The notes: a model not told the origin generated them from the letters alone. 64,000 nt of DNA from Ampelocalamus luodianensis (GCA_036346255.1 CM070633.1:10540001-10604000), one strand, 5' to 3'. Shown: positions 12,565-24,417, numbered from the stretch's first letter. Made by a program: numbers and translations.

Positions 12565-12824
12565 GCCGGGGTGCCCGCGGAGTCCGAGCTCAACACCAAT
12601 AACAGCTCAGGCCTCTTTGATGTTGTTTCCACTGAGATGATGTCCGTCAGGTACCTGGGCGTTTACCACCACAGCCATGACGTCGGAGTTGTGCAGGCCA
12701 ACCACCTCGCCCCCATGCGTCGCGCCGTCTACTACTTCGAGATGAATATCAGGAACGCCGAGCACAAGGGGCATACCTCCATCAGGTTCACCACCGAGAG
12801 CTTCAAGATGCGACACCAACTCGG

Positions 12825-15495
12825 GTGAGGCCCCTTCTCTTGCTGCTGCTTGGTCCCCGCTAGGCTCGAATTAGTGTTTTGTTGGCCACTAGCAATGCAA
12901 AACTTGGAGTATGTATATCCTCATTTGTTAGAAAATGTCATAGTTTGCGGTAGTTTTGGGTAATTGCATAACCTGTCTAATATTTGTCCTCGCTCCTGAG
13001 TCCTGATTATGTAATCATGCCTAGGATATTATCGCTCTGTGTAGTTCCCTGAATACTGAAGATGTATAAAATCAGCTTATCTCTGCTACTTAAAAATCAT
13101 CTAATCCAAGGCAGTCTACAGGTGTTCATCGTGAAAACATTCCATCTTCCAGGTTTCCAGTTGACCCCTCCTGCTCTTGCCTACGTGCGTTCGAGCCTCC
13201 TTCGCCTACCTGCCCGCATTGGCTTGCGGTTTTTTTATCTTCTAGGTTGGTTCGTCGATGCAGTATTGTGGGTGTTAGAGAGAGAGAGAGAGAGATTTGC
13301 TTCCATCGATCTTGAGTCGTGTTAGGCCTTTAGGTGCCCATCGGGTCCAGATTGTAGTGTTCATGCGAGAGTATTCTTCTAGGTTACTATGATTTTTGCC
13401 TATAGGGAAGCATAAGGAAATCTAAATCAGTCATGGTTGATTCTCAAGAACAGTGCAGCGTTGTTATCGATTTGACATATCAATATTCAGTACTCGTTGG
13501 TCTTTATTGTGCTCTTGTGCGATAGAAAATGAATTAAATATTTTATGTTGCGGTAGTATTACCTTCCTTCGTAGACATGGCCATTGTTGCATAGATAGAA
13601 CTTCAAAAGTATTTTAGCATAAGTTGTGGGGATCCTTCTTTCCCCTAGAAAAATAGAGTGACGTATTTCATCTCAAATGAACTCCAATTGTGGTTACAGT
13701 TCAGATAAAAGTGCAGCATGTTAATGATTAATTTATTTGTGATAGATAGGCTTCCTTGTTCATTCACAGTTTTAATTCAGTTCTATGTTTTGAGATAAAA
13801 TAACAAGTTGGTTTTGTCTTAATCTAATCATATGTCGTGCACATATTGTGAGAAGCTATCTGCAATATATCATGGAAAGAACCTTGCTTAAGCCACCCGC
13901 TCTTCGACCACCTGCCAGGGGTAGTAGCATAACCAGCTGGAGGTCTCAGAGCACAAAGAGGCCTCCCTCCATGGCTCCAATGCCTCCAATGCCGCAAAGT
14001 CGTCCCATTAAAATGTCGTCGTTCTCCATCACAATTTCAAGAATAAGTTTCGAAGTGGCCCTTGTTAGCTCTACAGGGCTTGGTTGAAGTTTTGTATCTT
14101 TCGATTCAACTTTAAGCTGACAGTGGTTCAACTAGTTTTCTGCTATTTATGAATTGTGTCAACGGACTGCATTTGAATGGAATACTTTCAAAGTTGCAAT
14201 CTGTTTTTGTTATAGTCTCAGGTTTTGTTTACTAAGCAATATGTCCTCCCTAATGTGGGTTAGAACTTTGAAGACTGATGAATTGATTTATGCTATTGCT
14301 TTAAATTATATTAACCTTTTCTTGAAGGTTACAGAATGAGTTTGTAATCGCAGATGGTGTAATTCATATTTTAGTCATTTTAACCACTCTTGTGATACGT
14401 TTTTAGTGAACCGAGAAGAAGACGTGATGTAACTATTTCGTGTTGCTTTTGGATGTTGTTGAGGAATTGATAAAGTCGTAATGTAATAGATGCTATATAT
14501 ATTGCTCATGAGGTTGGTTTCTTGAGTAATTTCCACTGCACTCTCCGAAGTCATATATAAGGCATCCGGTGGAGAAGGCTCAGTTGCCGAGAAATGGAAG
14601 ACGCTCCAATTTCTGTTGTAAGACTCTTCATCCTACTTTCATTCCAAAAAATGTCATCTTATTGTTTAGCCCATTATCAATTTAGCGAAGCCTTTTTCGC
14701 TTTAATACGTGCACAAAAGATCATTTATGAAGCAAGTAATATTAGTGATATAACCTTTATTGTTGAACCACCTGTAATTCTGTCACTCAAATCTGTGACT
14801 TGGTCATCAGATTCAGCATGGTAGCAATATGTGTATACCACTTTCTGGAAAACCAATTATGCCACTCAGCTTTTAATAGTTTATTCGAAATTCTATCGAT
14901 CTGATTCACCAGATGTAAAAGGGTTGTTGAGTATCTTTGAGAGTCATAAATTAGTTGGCTCCATTAGTTCATCTAGATATTTGTTTTAGTGTTGGATTTC
15001 CTTGGTATCTTGTTTGGATGGGCTTGTACCAAATTTTGTTTTTTATTGATTAGTTGATATTGTCTCTTATACCAATTATAAGTTTGGGATCTGTATGCGA
15101 GATAAAACTTGCCTGGTCCAGACTGCGGGAGAAAGAGTGATCAAATTACCGTGTGTGTCGTACAGGTGCGATCTATTTCTTCACCTGCGGAATACACAGG
15201 AGGGAGAGGTACTGACTATGTGGTGGAGGCCGTTCTGCATATATATCTGACCAGTTCAATGCTTATGCTATGCTATGGGTTAAAAAATCATAGTCTCATC
15301 ATGTGAAAAGAGCTATTTGTGATATTGTTCGCTTCCAATGCTCTCAAGTCTTATTTGACACATGAACCAATAAGGAACAATGTATACTTCAATGAATTGA
15401 TTTGAACATTATATGATTGCACACTCAAATGAATAGTATGTTTGAGACACAGTTAGTGTTCATTGCATATAAATTATTGATACAAAGTATAAGTT
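12825..15495 (+). other. Helitron 3' body, intron and intergenic-like
   Basis: Starts as the captured RanBPM-like intron (donor GTGAGG at 12825). No coding region I can defend. A (GA)n tract sits at about 13278-13294. At 13079 the text ATCTCTGCTACTTAAAA resembles a mutated Helitron 5' end. At 13946-14131 the minus strand is open for about 61 codons (contains GGIGAMEGG) and could be a second captured fragment, but I do not recognise it. The remainder (14150-15480) is AT-rich with short frames only. Confidence 0.5.
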
Positions 15496-15525
15496 TTCGT
15501 TGCAACGCACGGGTACATGACTAGT
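15496..15525 (+). other. Helitron 3' terminus with hairpin
   Basis: TTCGTTGCAACGCACGGG followed by TACATGA and CTAGT. CGTTG/CAACG is a self-complementary stem, and the terminal CTAGT abuts a host T. This is the rolling-circle termination signal expected for a grass Helitron. Confidence 0.85.
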
Positions 15526-18276
15526 TAAGAATATATTTATCTATACAAGATCCCACCAACTCAAGAATTGCATGGTAGACTCATCATTACCACCAAGTCC
15601 ACCACACAGTCCTTTTATGACAGTAAAGATAATACGTGGATTTATTACTTAGCATACTATTAATGTAGTGCTTGGATGGGTGAACAAGGATGGTGTGACG
15701 CCCGACCCGGGGCCGCCCGAGTGGTCCTCCTGGACCAAACGGGAAGTCCATCCGGACCTCCCAGATAATCCAACAGAGCCACCCGAGCGGGCCTCCAGGA
15801 CCGCCCAGGAGGTCCGTAGGACCGCCTGGAGGTCTGGAGATCAGACCCGAGTGAGTCCCGAGGGGAGAGAAAGGCACTGGGAGATCCTCATTGCCACGGA
15901 TCCACTCAGGGGAGGTCAAGGGACCAACCCTGAGGAGGTCGTTAGACAGGAGGTGACCCAAGACCTCCCACGACCAGCTCCAAGGGAGGTCGTGGAGGGC
16001 TAGGATCACCCCATAGACCTCCCACGACCAGACCCAAGGGTGGTCGTGGTGGTCAGGGATCACTCCCAATTCCTTCCTATGTGAACTGAGCTAGTCTCAA
16101 GGATCAACAGCTAGCCCTTCACAGCATACAAGAGTGGTAACATGCACTTCAACAAGAGCTTTATTAATATCAACAAAGTTAATTACAAAGGGAGGCTTAC
16201 AAGCCAACAAACCCAAAACACAGTGGAAGGTAACAACAGGCCACCCGATACACCACAGGCAATCGGCTAGAGGGTGCATCCTAGTCGGTCCAGGACCACT
16301 TGGTCCACGGCAAGATCTTCTCAAAGCTTTCTTTCCCTGCTCAAAAGATAATTTCAAGCAAGAGTGAGCACAACTACCGTGCTCGCAAGTCACACCCGTG
16401 GGAATAACAGAATGACATGCATAATGGATATCTCAAAGGAAGGGTAATACGGTTAGTTTGCATAAAGCCAAGTTTATTTCAAATACATGTACTAAATTCA
16501 AGGCAATTACCACAATTAGAATTTATTTTCTAAATCTCAGTTTCTTTTTTTCAGTTGGATAATCATTCATCACAAGTGGTGAAGGATACCCTCCTGTCAC
16601 AAGGCTCCCTGCCCAAACCCATTTGGATAACAATCAAAACCATTTCACAAATCATTTTGAACCCAAAACTGATATCTAACTTTGAGTAGCTTTGCTAGCA
16701 TGTCCATAACCGCGGACACGGCTATTCGAATAGTTTTACACTCTGCAGAGGTGTGCAACTTTACCCACAAGACATGATTTCTCCAGTTTGCTTGGCAACC
16801 GTCGATGCCACCACTCACTTCCGAAGGTCAGTGGTCTAGAGCTCATGACAAGGCCTTTACAATGCATCATTCCACCACAGTCCATCCACTCTAAGGTTTG
16901 CTCTCTTTGGACTATCTGTCTGCCGGGTTTAGGCCCCCTCTTGAGCTAGGTGGGTACAACATAGTCATCAAAAGACAGGCCATAAAGACCACCCATTGAT
17001 CCGCCGAATCAACCACGGTGATAACTTTGCAAATTAGTTGGTCAGGTCCCACCCACACAGGACATGTGGTTGCACAGTAAGGCATAGCAAAATACACTCG
17101 CAAACCGGTCCTTAATTGACCTGGGCGACAACCTCAACCCTAGGGCATCGGATAGCACGACCCCCGTGCATATACATGCACCAACCAAACGACCAAATTC
17201 GCCCAAGTCCCAACCATTTTCCATTATTCTTTGCTTGTCAAGATATTTGAAAAACCTCCATGACACACCAATGTCATGGTTGAAACCCCCATGGCACACC
17301 AATGCCATGGTTGCAACCTCCAGGACACACCAATGGCATGGTAAAAAAATATTTGAGGTAAAACAGTTGGTCTTTAATTAAAAAACTTCCCAAAATAAGA
17401 TTTTGGTCTCAGCATAACTAAGCATTTCTTTTTAAGAGGTCCTAGTCCATACTACTGCATGAACCAAGTTTTATCTAAGGTGACAACAAGCTCGACTCAA
17501 AGTCAACAGTGGCCTTACAAAGGACTTGGGCATAGCTAAGAATTTAAAGACAGGTAGTGAAATACTTAGTAAAGTAAGTATGCATTAATACTTGAAATGG
17601 AATGTAGATATATTGAAATAATGGAGGCAACATGGTCAAAAGTGTAACTTGCCTCCTGCTTGAAAGGTTTCACGGATCCACTTCCTCATCGAGCTCAGGC
17701 TCCCCAAAGATGTCGAGGTCTACACGTTAAAGCAACACAAGATCAAACAAAGATCAAAAAGCGATTAAAAGAACTCCAAAGAAACATCAAATAAGAACCA
17801 CAGAAGGCTTGGCGATTTGGAGGAGGTCAAAGGAGTTGGTCGAAGGAGGTCCGACAGTTCTGAGGGAGGTCCAAGAACTGGTCAGAAGAGCCAGAGAACT
17901 AAAATGAGGAAAAGGCCAAGATAGAGAGCTTGCTCAAGCTTATATGGCCAGAGCTACTGTGAGGTCCAAGGGCTCATGAGGTCAAGAGCAGGTGGAGGAG
18001 GAGATGGGAGCAGGTAAAAGAGGTGACAAAAACGAAGGAACGGACACTACAGAAGTGATAGCATTTAATGCGACACAATGGGCATTAAATGCACGAAGAC
18101 TTCTGTGGCGTCAGGACTGACCAGAGGAACTATAGAGTGAGTGTGACTGACAAATGGGGCCAGTCAATGCTCAAAACAGAGGTCCTGAGAAGACCTTGAG
18201 GAGGTCTCGCTGTGGTCAAAGGAGGCCTTGACCCGCAAGGGAGGTTTTTGCAATATGACCGGAGGTCCTGACCACA

Positions 18277-18490
18277 ATGTGGTCTCAACCCGCAAAGATG
18301 GTCTTTGCAAAACACCGCAGGGGTGGTTTTTGCAAAAAGACCAGAGGTCCTGACCACAATGGTGGTCTTGACCAACGAGGTGGTCTTTACAAAAAGACCA
18401 GCAAAGGTGGTCTCTACAAAGAGATCGCGTGGAGGTGGTCTTTGCAAAAAGACCAGAAGAGGTGGTCTTTGCAAAAAGACCACAGAGCCG
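18277..18490. repeat. hairpin-forming tandem array in LTR
   Basis: Six or more copies of a 25-50 bp unit built on GGTCTTTGCAAAAAGACC, itself an imperfect inverted repeat (GGTCTTT/AAAGACC). The array lies in the solo LTR and has counterparts, in reverse complement, near 27690-27830 and 29580-29670 in the other long LTR. Confidence 0.85.
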
Positions 18491-18789
18491 CGCGGGGGGA
18501 GGTCCAAAGGTCAAGGAAAAGGCGCGGTGAGGCAGAGCCGTCTGATTTTGATCGAGTGGCTCAAGGCAATAAGAACATTCGGACCGCCCAAATGCTACAT
18601 CTCAAATGGGCCACACGATATGGATCGGACGATCCAAAAGGGATGGGACATTCGGACCTTCCGAACGCGCAAGGGCGAGAGGGCCGTTCGATAAGGATCG
18701 GACAGTTTACAAAGGCTGAAGGTGCGAGTACACTAAAGCGGGCTAGCGCAAAGAGCGGGGCCATCCGATTTTGAATCAGACGGTGCATA

Positions 18790-19312
18790 AGGATTTGGAC
18801 GTTTGGACTAAGAGGGAGGTCCAAACAAGGGGAGGTCTTGACGGCTAAGATCTCGCAAGGGGAGGTCCTAACGGTCAAGATCAAAACAAGGAGAGGTTCT
18901 GACGGCTAAGATCTCGCAAGGGGAGGTCTTAATGGTCAAAATCTAAACAAGGGAGGTCCTAACGGCTAAGATCTCACAAGGAGAGGTCCTAACGGTCAAG
19001 ATCAAAACAAGGAGAGGTCCTGACGGCTAAGATCTCGTAAGGGGAGGTCTTAACAGTCAAAATCTAAACAAGGGGAGGTCCTGACGGCTAAAATCTCACA
19101 AGGAGAGGTCCTAATGGTCAAGATCAAAATAAGGAGAGGTCCTAACGGTTAAAATCTCACAAGGGGAGGTCCTAATGGTCAAGATCAAAACAAGGAGAGG
19201 TCCTAACGGCTAAGATCTCACAAGGGGAGGTCCTAATGGTCAAGATCAAAACAAGAAGAGGTCCTAACGGCTAAGATCTCACAAGGGGAGGTCCTAACAG
19301 TCATAGGGAGGT
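18790..19312. repeat. ~60-bp tandem array of GGAGGTCC units
   Basis: About nine copies of a ~60-bp unit made of two ~30-bp halves. One half reads GGAGAGGTCC..ACGGCTAAGATCTC, the other GGGGAGGTCC..ATGGTCAAGATC. Copies differ by point changes. The same motifs occur in looser spacing at 29040-30440 on the opposite strand. Confidence 0.9.
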
Positions 19313-20501
19313 CCAAATGAATTCAAGAAGGTTCAAGGAGCACGGAAAGGCCCAATCATGGGTTTTGAGAGATCCTGAGAAACGGTATTACTGCAAGTTG
19401 GGAGCGGTAGTACCGGGTTGGTTATGAAAAGGAATTTCCAAAGAGGGGGTTATGAAGGCCAGAGCAGAAAGGGAAGTCCCAGTAGGATACAAAAAGGTCC
19501 AAATGAACTCAATGAGATCCAGTTGATCCTGAGGGGGTTCAAATGAACTCCGGAAGGTGTAAAAGAGCACAGGGGAATCCAGATGAACTCAAGGAGGTTC
19601 GAATGGATGGAAAGGATTCAAATGAACCTAAGGAGGTTCAATTGAACAAAGCATCATTCAAATGAACCCGAAGAATTTCAAGAAAGCAAGGAAGGATTCC
19701 ATTGAACCTAAACAGGTTCAAATGAACAAAGAATGAAAGAAGGTTAAATAAGAGAGAGATCTAGAAGAGGGAATTCAACCCAGGATTGATTTTTTTAAAG
19801 ATCAAGGATATTTGGAACACAAACCCAAGCTTGAATCACTTTAAGATGGTTGTGACCCAAAGGAAGATCAGCACTCAAGAAGTGTCTGGTCCAAAGAGGA
19901 GGTTTACCTCAAGGAGAAACCAATGAAGTAGTCCAAGAGATTCAAGTCAACAAAGAAGTGGTCTGAGCCACAAAGAAGTTCAAACCCGCAAAGGGTAGTC
20001 TAGACACAGAGAAGGTCTAGACTCACAAAAGAGTTCCAGACATAAGGGGACCTGGCTTCCAAGAAATAGCCAGACAAGAGGGAGGTCTGGGCGTACAGGA
20101 GGGCTAAACACAAAGGAAGCCTAGACCTAAGGAGTGCCCAAACAAGGAAAAAGTCAAAACCACAAGGGCGATTTAGTGTAAGGAAAGTCTAACCTAGAAG
20201 GAGGTCTAACTACAAAGAGAAGTCTAAACCCCCAAGATCACAGAGGAGGTCTAGTTGAGGGGAGGACAGGATAAGCAGAGAAGAGGGGAGGCAACTCCAA
20301 AACTCAAGCAATTACAAAAGGGAGCCACTTTTGGTTTAGTTGAAGTTTGGTTTAGTCATTTAAAACACTTCAAATTCTGAAATTTTCAGGTTAAGCTTTG
20401 AATTCTCATCAAAACCAAATGGTTCTTTTTAGTTTTGAGAATTTTCAAAAAGGCTCTGAAAATCAAGGTGTTACGATGGATGGGATGGGATCATCTGACT
20501 T

Positions 20502-20571
20502 AGATGGAATGATCGAGGTTGCTTATTTGGTTGTGTAGATGGGATGATCGAGGTTGCTTATTTGATTGTAT
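20502..20571. repeat. 35-bp tandem duplication
   Basis: Two copies of a 35-bp unit starting AGATGGAATGATCGAGG, differing at three or four positions, followed by a partial third copy (AGATGGGATGG). Confidence 0.85.
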
Positions 20572-21060
20572 AGATGGGATGGTGCGAGTTGGTGTTTGGT
20601 TTATGAGATGGGAATGGATAGGAGGATCCAAGCTTTTGTTTGGTTGGAGGGATGTGGGTGGATGGCATTGATTTTGATAACATCTTCTCCATGAGGTGCT
20701 GACATTACCTCCTCTCCTTTACACATAGGGGTCCAAAAAAATCTAAGTCTCAAATGTTGGAATTAGTTCTCCATTAATTCTAATAGAGAAGTCATGGTGG
20801 TATAGCAGTTGCATATGAGAGTTTAGTCCCACATTACTAATCTAGATAGGTGGAGCACTACATATAAGGTGAGTTCTTGTGGTCCTCCTAGAATGAGTAA
20901 CATGGGGACCTATGCTATGTAGGCTGAAGTGGATTGGATGCTCAGAGAGGGGAGGGGTGAATTAGGTATATTTTCGCACAATGGCCAAATTGAACAAATT
21001 TAAACCTAATTTCTAAACCCAATATATGTGTCTAAAGCTTGTTAGTGTGATCACACAAAC

Positions 21061-21170
21061 TCCTACACAAGTCTAGTGAAGTTTTGCAACCTAGGTTACA
21101 CTCCTACACAAGTCTAGTGAAGTTTTGCAAACTAAGTTCGAATCCTACACAAGTCTAGTGATCTAGGAAA
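21061..21170. repeat. ~41-bp tandem repeat, three copies
   Basis: TCCTACACAAGTCTAGTGAA recurs at 21061, 21102 and about 21143. The third copy is cut short. It lies inside the putative Copia LTR fragment. Confidence 0.85.
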
Positions 21171-22413
21171 TTAGAGAACAATAATTGAATTACAGAAACG
21201 TAAAACAGACAAGAGATAACCAATTTTTCACCAAGGTTTTCAGATATACGGTGATCTTCCCTGCTCCTCGTTGGAGTACTCTGGCAAGGATCTAACTCCT
21301 ACTTGAATCTACACAAGGATCCAAGCAATCAACTCGTGGTAGTTCTTCTACTCTCCGGATAGATAGACTTTGAACCTTCACAATCCTCCTGGTGCCTTCC
21401 ACAAGCACCTCATTGGAAAGTCACCAAGAGCACATCTCCAAACCATCTATAAATCACTGAATTCTAAGAGTAAGAAGCCTAAAGTGGTCACTTGAACCTA
21501 GCAAGGTCAAGCAACTAGGTATGATACACGCAACTAGGCCTATTCTACTCTCTCACACTATCGAAAACTCAACTTGATGCTCAGAAGAGTGCTCTTGAAC
21601 TCCCCAATATGCAGGCCGCTGTTTTGGAGCCTAAAGAGAGCCAACTTGAATGGTCATGGTCCATATATATAGTCTCCACTTTGGAAACTAGTCATTTGAC
21701 ATAAACTGCACAAAATTAGCCTTGACCTGGATCATACGACTTAAACACTTCCAACAAAAAAAAATAGTTATTGCACACACCCGGATCATCCGACCCTAGT
21801 TGGATCGTCCAACTCACTCAGATCATCCAACTAGGCTTGGATACTATGTTGAATTGATCCGAGTCATGCTCCGACCCACTCGGATCATCCGACTCATGCT
21901 CATGGTCACTTGGACATCCGCCTTGCATGCAAGCTCCAAAACCCATATTTTTGTTCAATTGATCTGACCCATGCTCTAGGTCACTCGGATCATTTGACTC
22001 GCATACAAACTCCAAAAACCATCTCTCTTTTTAATTGATCTGGCCCATGCTCTGGGTGAACAGTTCATCCAACTCAGTTGATTTTCCAGAAAACATGCTC
22101 TCTGTATAATTGATCTGACTGATGTTCCGACTGACTCAGATTATCCAGCTCAAGAGCATTTTTTTTACTTTGCCTAATTTCAAGAATTTTGTGATTGTCG
22201 CAAACAAACCTTGATTCTTGGTTTTCACTAAATAGAACTGAGCTAGATAGACATTGTGTGCACCATACCTAGTCACTTAGCCTAACCAAGCTCAAGCTAC
22301 TATCTTTGAACCCCCTTAATAGTACGACCAAAGAAAAAAAAAACAAAACCTATCAACTAAAATTATCCATACCCAACTCCTTGGATCAAATCTAGCCACA
22401 AGGTCCTTAGAGC

Positions 22414-23985
22414 TGAAGGGATACGGGTAGGCTACACTAGCTAGCAATTCAAAAATTCTATCACGTAAACCAAGAAGCCAAGCAAGCAAGAGATCATAGA
22501 TCGTTACCACTAGACGCGTAGTGCAGCGGAAGAAGAGTTGGAGCAGCCAGATCCAATGTAGAGTGCATCGATGAAGTGGTCGTAGTCAATCATTCAACGT
22601 CCTTGAAGTCGATTATCTCCTCCAGCAACCAATCGTGTTCCTCGTTGAAGATTGTGGATCATCCCCAAGCGCAACAGCAACTGCAGTAACGCCTCTACGG
22701 TATCCACACATTCAGGGATGGAACACCGTATGTCGGTGTGCTAGCATCAACTCGCACGATAGGGCTCTCCGAGAAGATGGTGGCTAGGGTTTCGGTAGAA
22801 CAACTCACGTATGTCTCGTGTATCCCAACAACCTCATGCATCTCCTTATATAGTGCCCATGACGGATCCTATCCGAACACGTTTGTTCGAACCCGTTAAG
22901 TGTGTGACCCGTTAGGTTCATGCATAATCAGTTGTGACTCAGAAACACCTTTCCAACCACTAGTCGTTAGCAGTTCCTAGTAGGACATAACGATTCCTGA
23001 ATACACACAAATTATATCGGATGAACCTTAATGCAATATGATCAACGACCAGGTCCTTATCACTTACAACTAGCTTGTATCTCTATACGATCAGTTTGTT
23101 TTTAGTCATGACCAGTTCGTAACTCCTTATGACTAGTTTATGACCACTTAGTGATTATGTTCGACTAGTCTACGACTAGCTCGTATCTCCATACGACTAG
23201 TCCGTATCTAGTCGAACTAAACGACCTGCTTGTGTATTCTCCCTTTGCCTCACGATATCTGGTTGAACTCCATGTGAGATACTTTGCCATCCATGGACTA
23301 TTCAATTCTTTCTCGATCAAGTGACGAATAACTTCACATGGTCGACTCTTCGACCACTAGTGGCATAAGCATGTACTTTCTTTATCCGACCACATCGAGG
23401 GGCCCATAGATATCTCTCTTGTTATGTTAGGAGGGGAAAATTCTATATCCGACCAATCACACCCCTCTGCATATTTCATAGCATACCCGAAAGCTACCTT
23501 TATAACTATCTAGTTACGTAGTAGTGTTTGGCAACCCCAAAGTGTACTATTACATATGTAGGAAATTATGTTGATCTCAGGTCTAAGGATTATACATCAT
23601 CATTGCTTGAGACCAACTAATGACACATAAAATTATAACAATCTCAATAGTGTCTCAAGGTGGGTCAATCCGATACTATGTTCTCTAACATGTGTTCACA
23701 TTATTGATTCGATATCCCTATATCCATGACCGGTGAAACATGATCATCAATCAATACACGTGTTGGTCGATAAGTCAATGGTTGTTCCGACCAGTGAAAT
23801 CCGACCAGGGATACATTTAGAATGATATCATATAAGTTAAAGAGCTTCACCAACAAGTCACATACTTGTTAATCTTTATAACTGATGATTAATTCAAGGA
23901 ACATAATAACATTTATTCAATAACTCATAAACATAGATGTGATACAATCATCTCTATGATTGCCTCTAGGGCATACACACCAACA
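22414..23985 (-). mobile_element. Copia-type solo LTR, 1.57 kb
   Basis: On the minus strand it begins TGTTGGTGTGTATGCCCTAG and AGGCAAT, the start seen in Angela/BARE-like Copia LTRs, and ends CCCGTATCCCTTCA. It is flanked by a perfect 5-bp target duplication AGAGC (22409-22413 and 23986-23990). No primer site, interior or second LTR is attached, so this is a solo LTR. A related truncated copy lies at 26331-27055. The insertion is within the first bases of the MITE that continues at 23987. Confidence 0.88.
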
Positions 23986-24244
23986 AGAGCATGTGCAATG
24001 GTTTGACGTCAGCTGTCTGTAAGTCTTGACACGTAGGACACAAGATGATGTGGAGGAGAAAAGTGGGCATAGAGAATTAGGCCGTCTCTCATGCATCATC
24101 TCTATGATTGCCTCTAGGGCTTACACCAACAAGGGCATGTACAAATGGTTTGACGTCAGCTGTCTGTAAGCCTTGACACGTAGGACACAAGATGATGTGG
24201 AGGAGAAAATGGGGGCATAGAGAATTAGGTCGTCTCTCATGCAG
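23949..24244. repeat. 148-bp tandem duplication across LTR/MITE junction
   Basis: The stretch starting CATCTCTATGATTGCC at 23949 recurs at 24097. Each copy contains the last ~37 bp of the Copia LTR plus the first ~110 bp of the MITE, so the duplication happened after the LTR inserted. The copies differ by a few substitutions and indels. Confidence 0.92.
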
Positions 24245-24417
24245 TAGTCAGCTGTAACACAAGAAACAAGACACATTGTACATGGAGGAGCTGTCTATAG
24301 AGACATGTAAAAAAGACAACTCATTGTAGAAACTGCATTTAGTGTTGTCTATAGATAACATATAGGGATACTATAGACAACAGTTGTCTATACCATTGTA
24401 CATGCCCTTAATCTTTA
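23987..24417. mobile_element. Tourist-like MITE, interrupted by the Copia LTR
   Basis: Inverted ends: GAGCATGTGCAATGG at the left (its first bases are also the LTR target duplication) and CCATTGTACATGCCC ending at 24417. The flanking trinucleotide is TTA on both sides if the left side is read at 22407-22409, before the LTR. TTA/TAA duplication plus such ends points to the PIF/Harbinger (Tourist) class. The element was lengthened by the internal 148-bp duplication. Confidence 0.65.

Larger units (their letters stand above)
3853..12824 (+). pseudogene. captured RanBPM/SPRY-domain first exon, split by gypsy element
   Basis: Two exon pieces, 3853-3950 and 12570-12824, flank the gypsy element. 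Without the element and one GCCGG copy the frame runs uninterrupted from MDLRRAVGMCLELL through ESELNTNNSS to YYFEM and SFKMR. This matches the start of plant Ran-binding protein M homologues (SPRY domain, scaffold of CTLH-type E3 ligase complexes). In those proteins the next residues are GW, across an intron. Here the sequence reads GG then GTGAGG at 12825, so the natural splice donor was captured with the exon. The rest of SPRY and the LisH, CTLH and CRA parts are absent. Substitutions such as KMRHQLG for the usual KMRRQPG suggest relaxed selection. It cannot make a functional protein. Confidence 0.8.
2887..15525 (+). mobile_element. non-autonomous Helitron carrying a gene fragment
   Basis: The 5' end reads TCTCTACTAC, preceded by A at 2886. 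The 3' end is CTAGT (15521-15525), followed by T at 15526, so the insertion is between A and T with no target duplication, as is standard for Helitrons. Shortly before the CTAGT is the grass-type terminal stretch CGTTGCAACG followed by CACGGG, with the CGTTGCAACG palindrome able to form the terminal hairpin. Total length is 12.6 kb, of which 8.6 kb is a later gypsy insertion, leaving about 4.0 kb. No Rep/helicase coding is visible, so the element is non-autonomous. It carries a RanBPM-like exon with its splice donor and some intron, which fits gene capture. Both ends match the grass Helitron consensus that I know; no search was run. Confidence 0.85.
15694..20474 (-). mobile_element. solo LTR, 4.8 kb, of a very long LTR family
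   Basis: On the minus strand the sequence runs from GTAACACC (one terminal T appears lost) to GGGCGTCACA. It is flanked by a 5-bp direct repeat GATGG (15689-15693 and 20475-20479). It shares its layout with the LTR at 27056-34563 in reverse complement: a region dense in GACCTCC and AGATCTTAGCCGT motifs (here 18790-19312), then a block with the palindrome CTATTCGAATAG (16722-16733). No interior domain or second LTR adjoins it, so it is best explained as a solo LTR left by LTR-LTR recombination. Several open frames of 100-160 codons inside it follow from repeats and are not credible genes. Confidence 0.7.
20480..22408 (-). other. decayed repeat DNA with Copia LTR-like fragment
   Basis: No gene. 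20480-20720 is a low-complexity GATGGGATGAT stretch. From about 20930 to 22200 the minus strand looks like the end of a Copia-type LTR and flank: it includes CACCCCTCCCCTCTC near 20945-20965 and multiple GGATCATCCGA-like palindromic motifs (21780-22140), as in several grass Copia LTRs. No matching second LTR, primer site or target duplication was found. Confidence 0.4.

Noticed and set aside
15587..16069. 160-codon minus-strand open frame at the start of the solo LTR
   Set aside because: Crosses the LTR boundary and encodes Pro/Gly/Trp-rich low-complexity sequence from the GGTCCTCC-type repeats; no domain.
18277..18774. 165-codon open frame with repeated FCKKT/LYKKT motifs
   Set aside because: The protein repeats are a by-product of the DNA array, which is open in several frames and on both strands.
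18790..19312. CRISPR-like regularly spaced repeats
   Set aside because: Adjacent units are tandem with no unique spacers, occur in a eukaryotic LTR and have a mirrored diverged copy at 29-30.4 kb.
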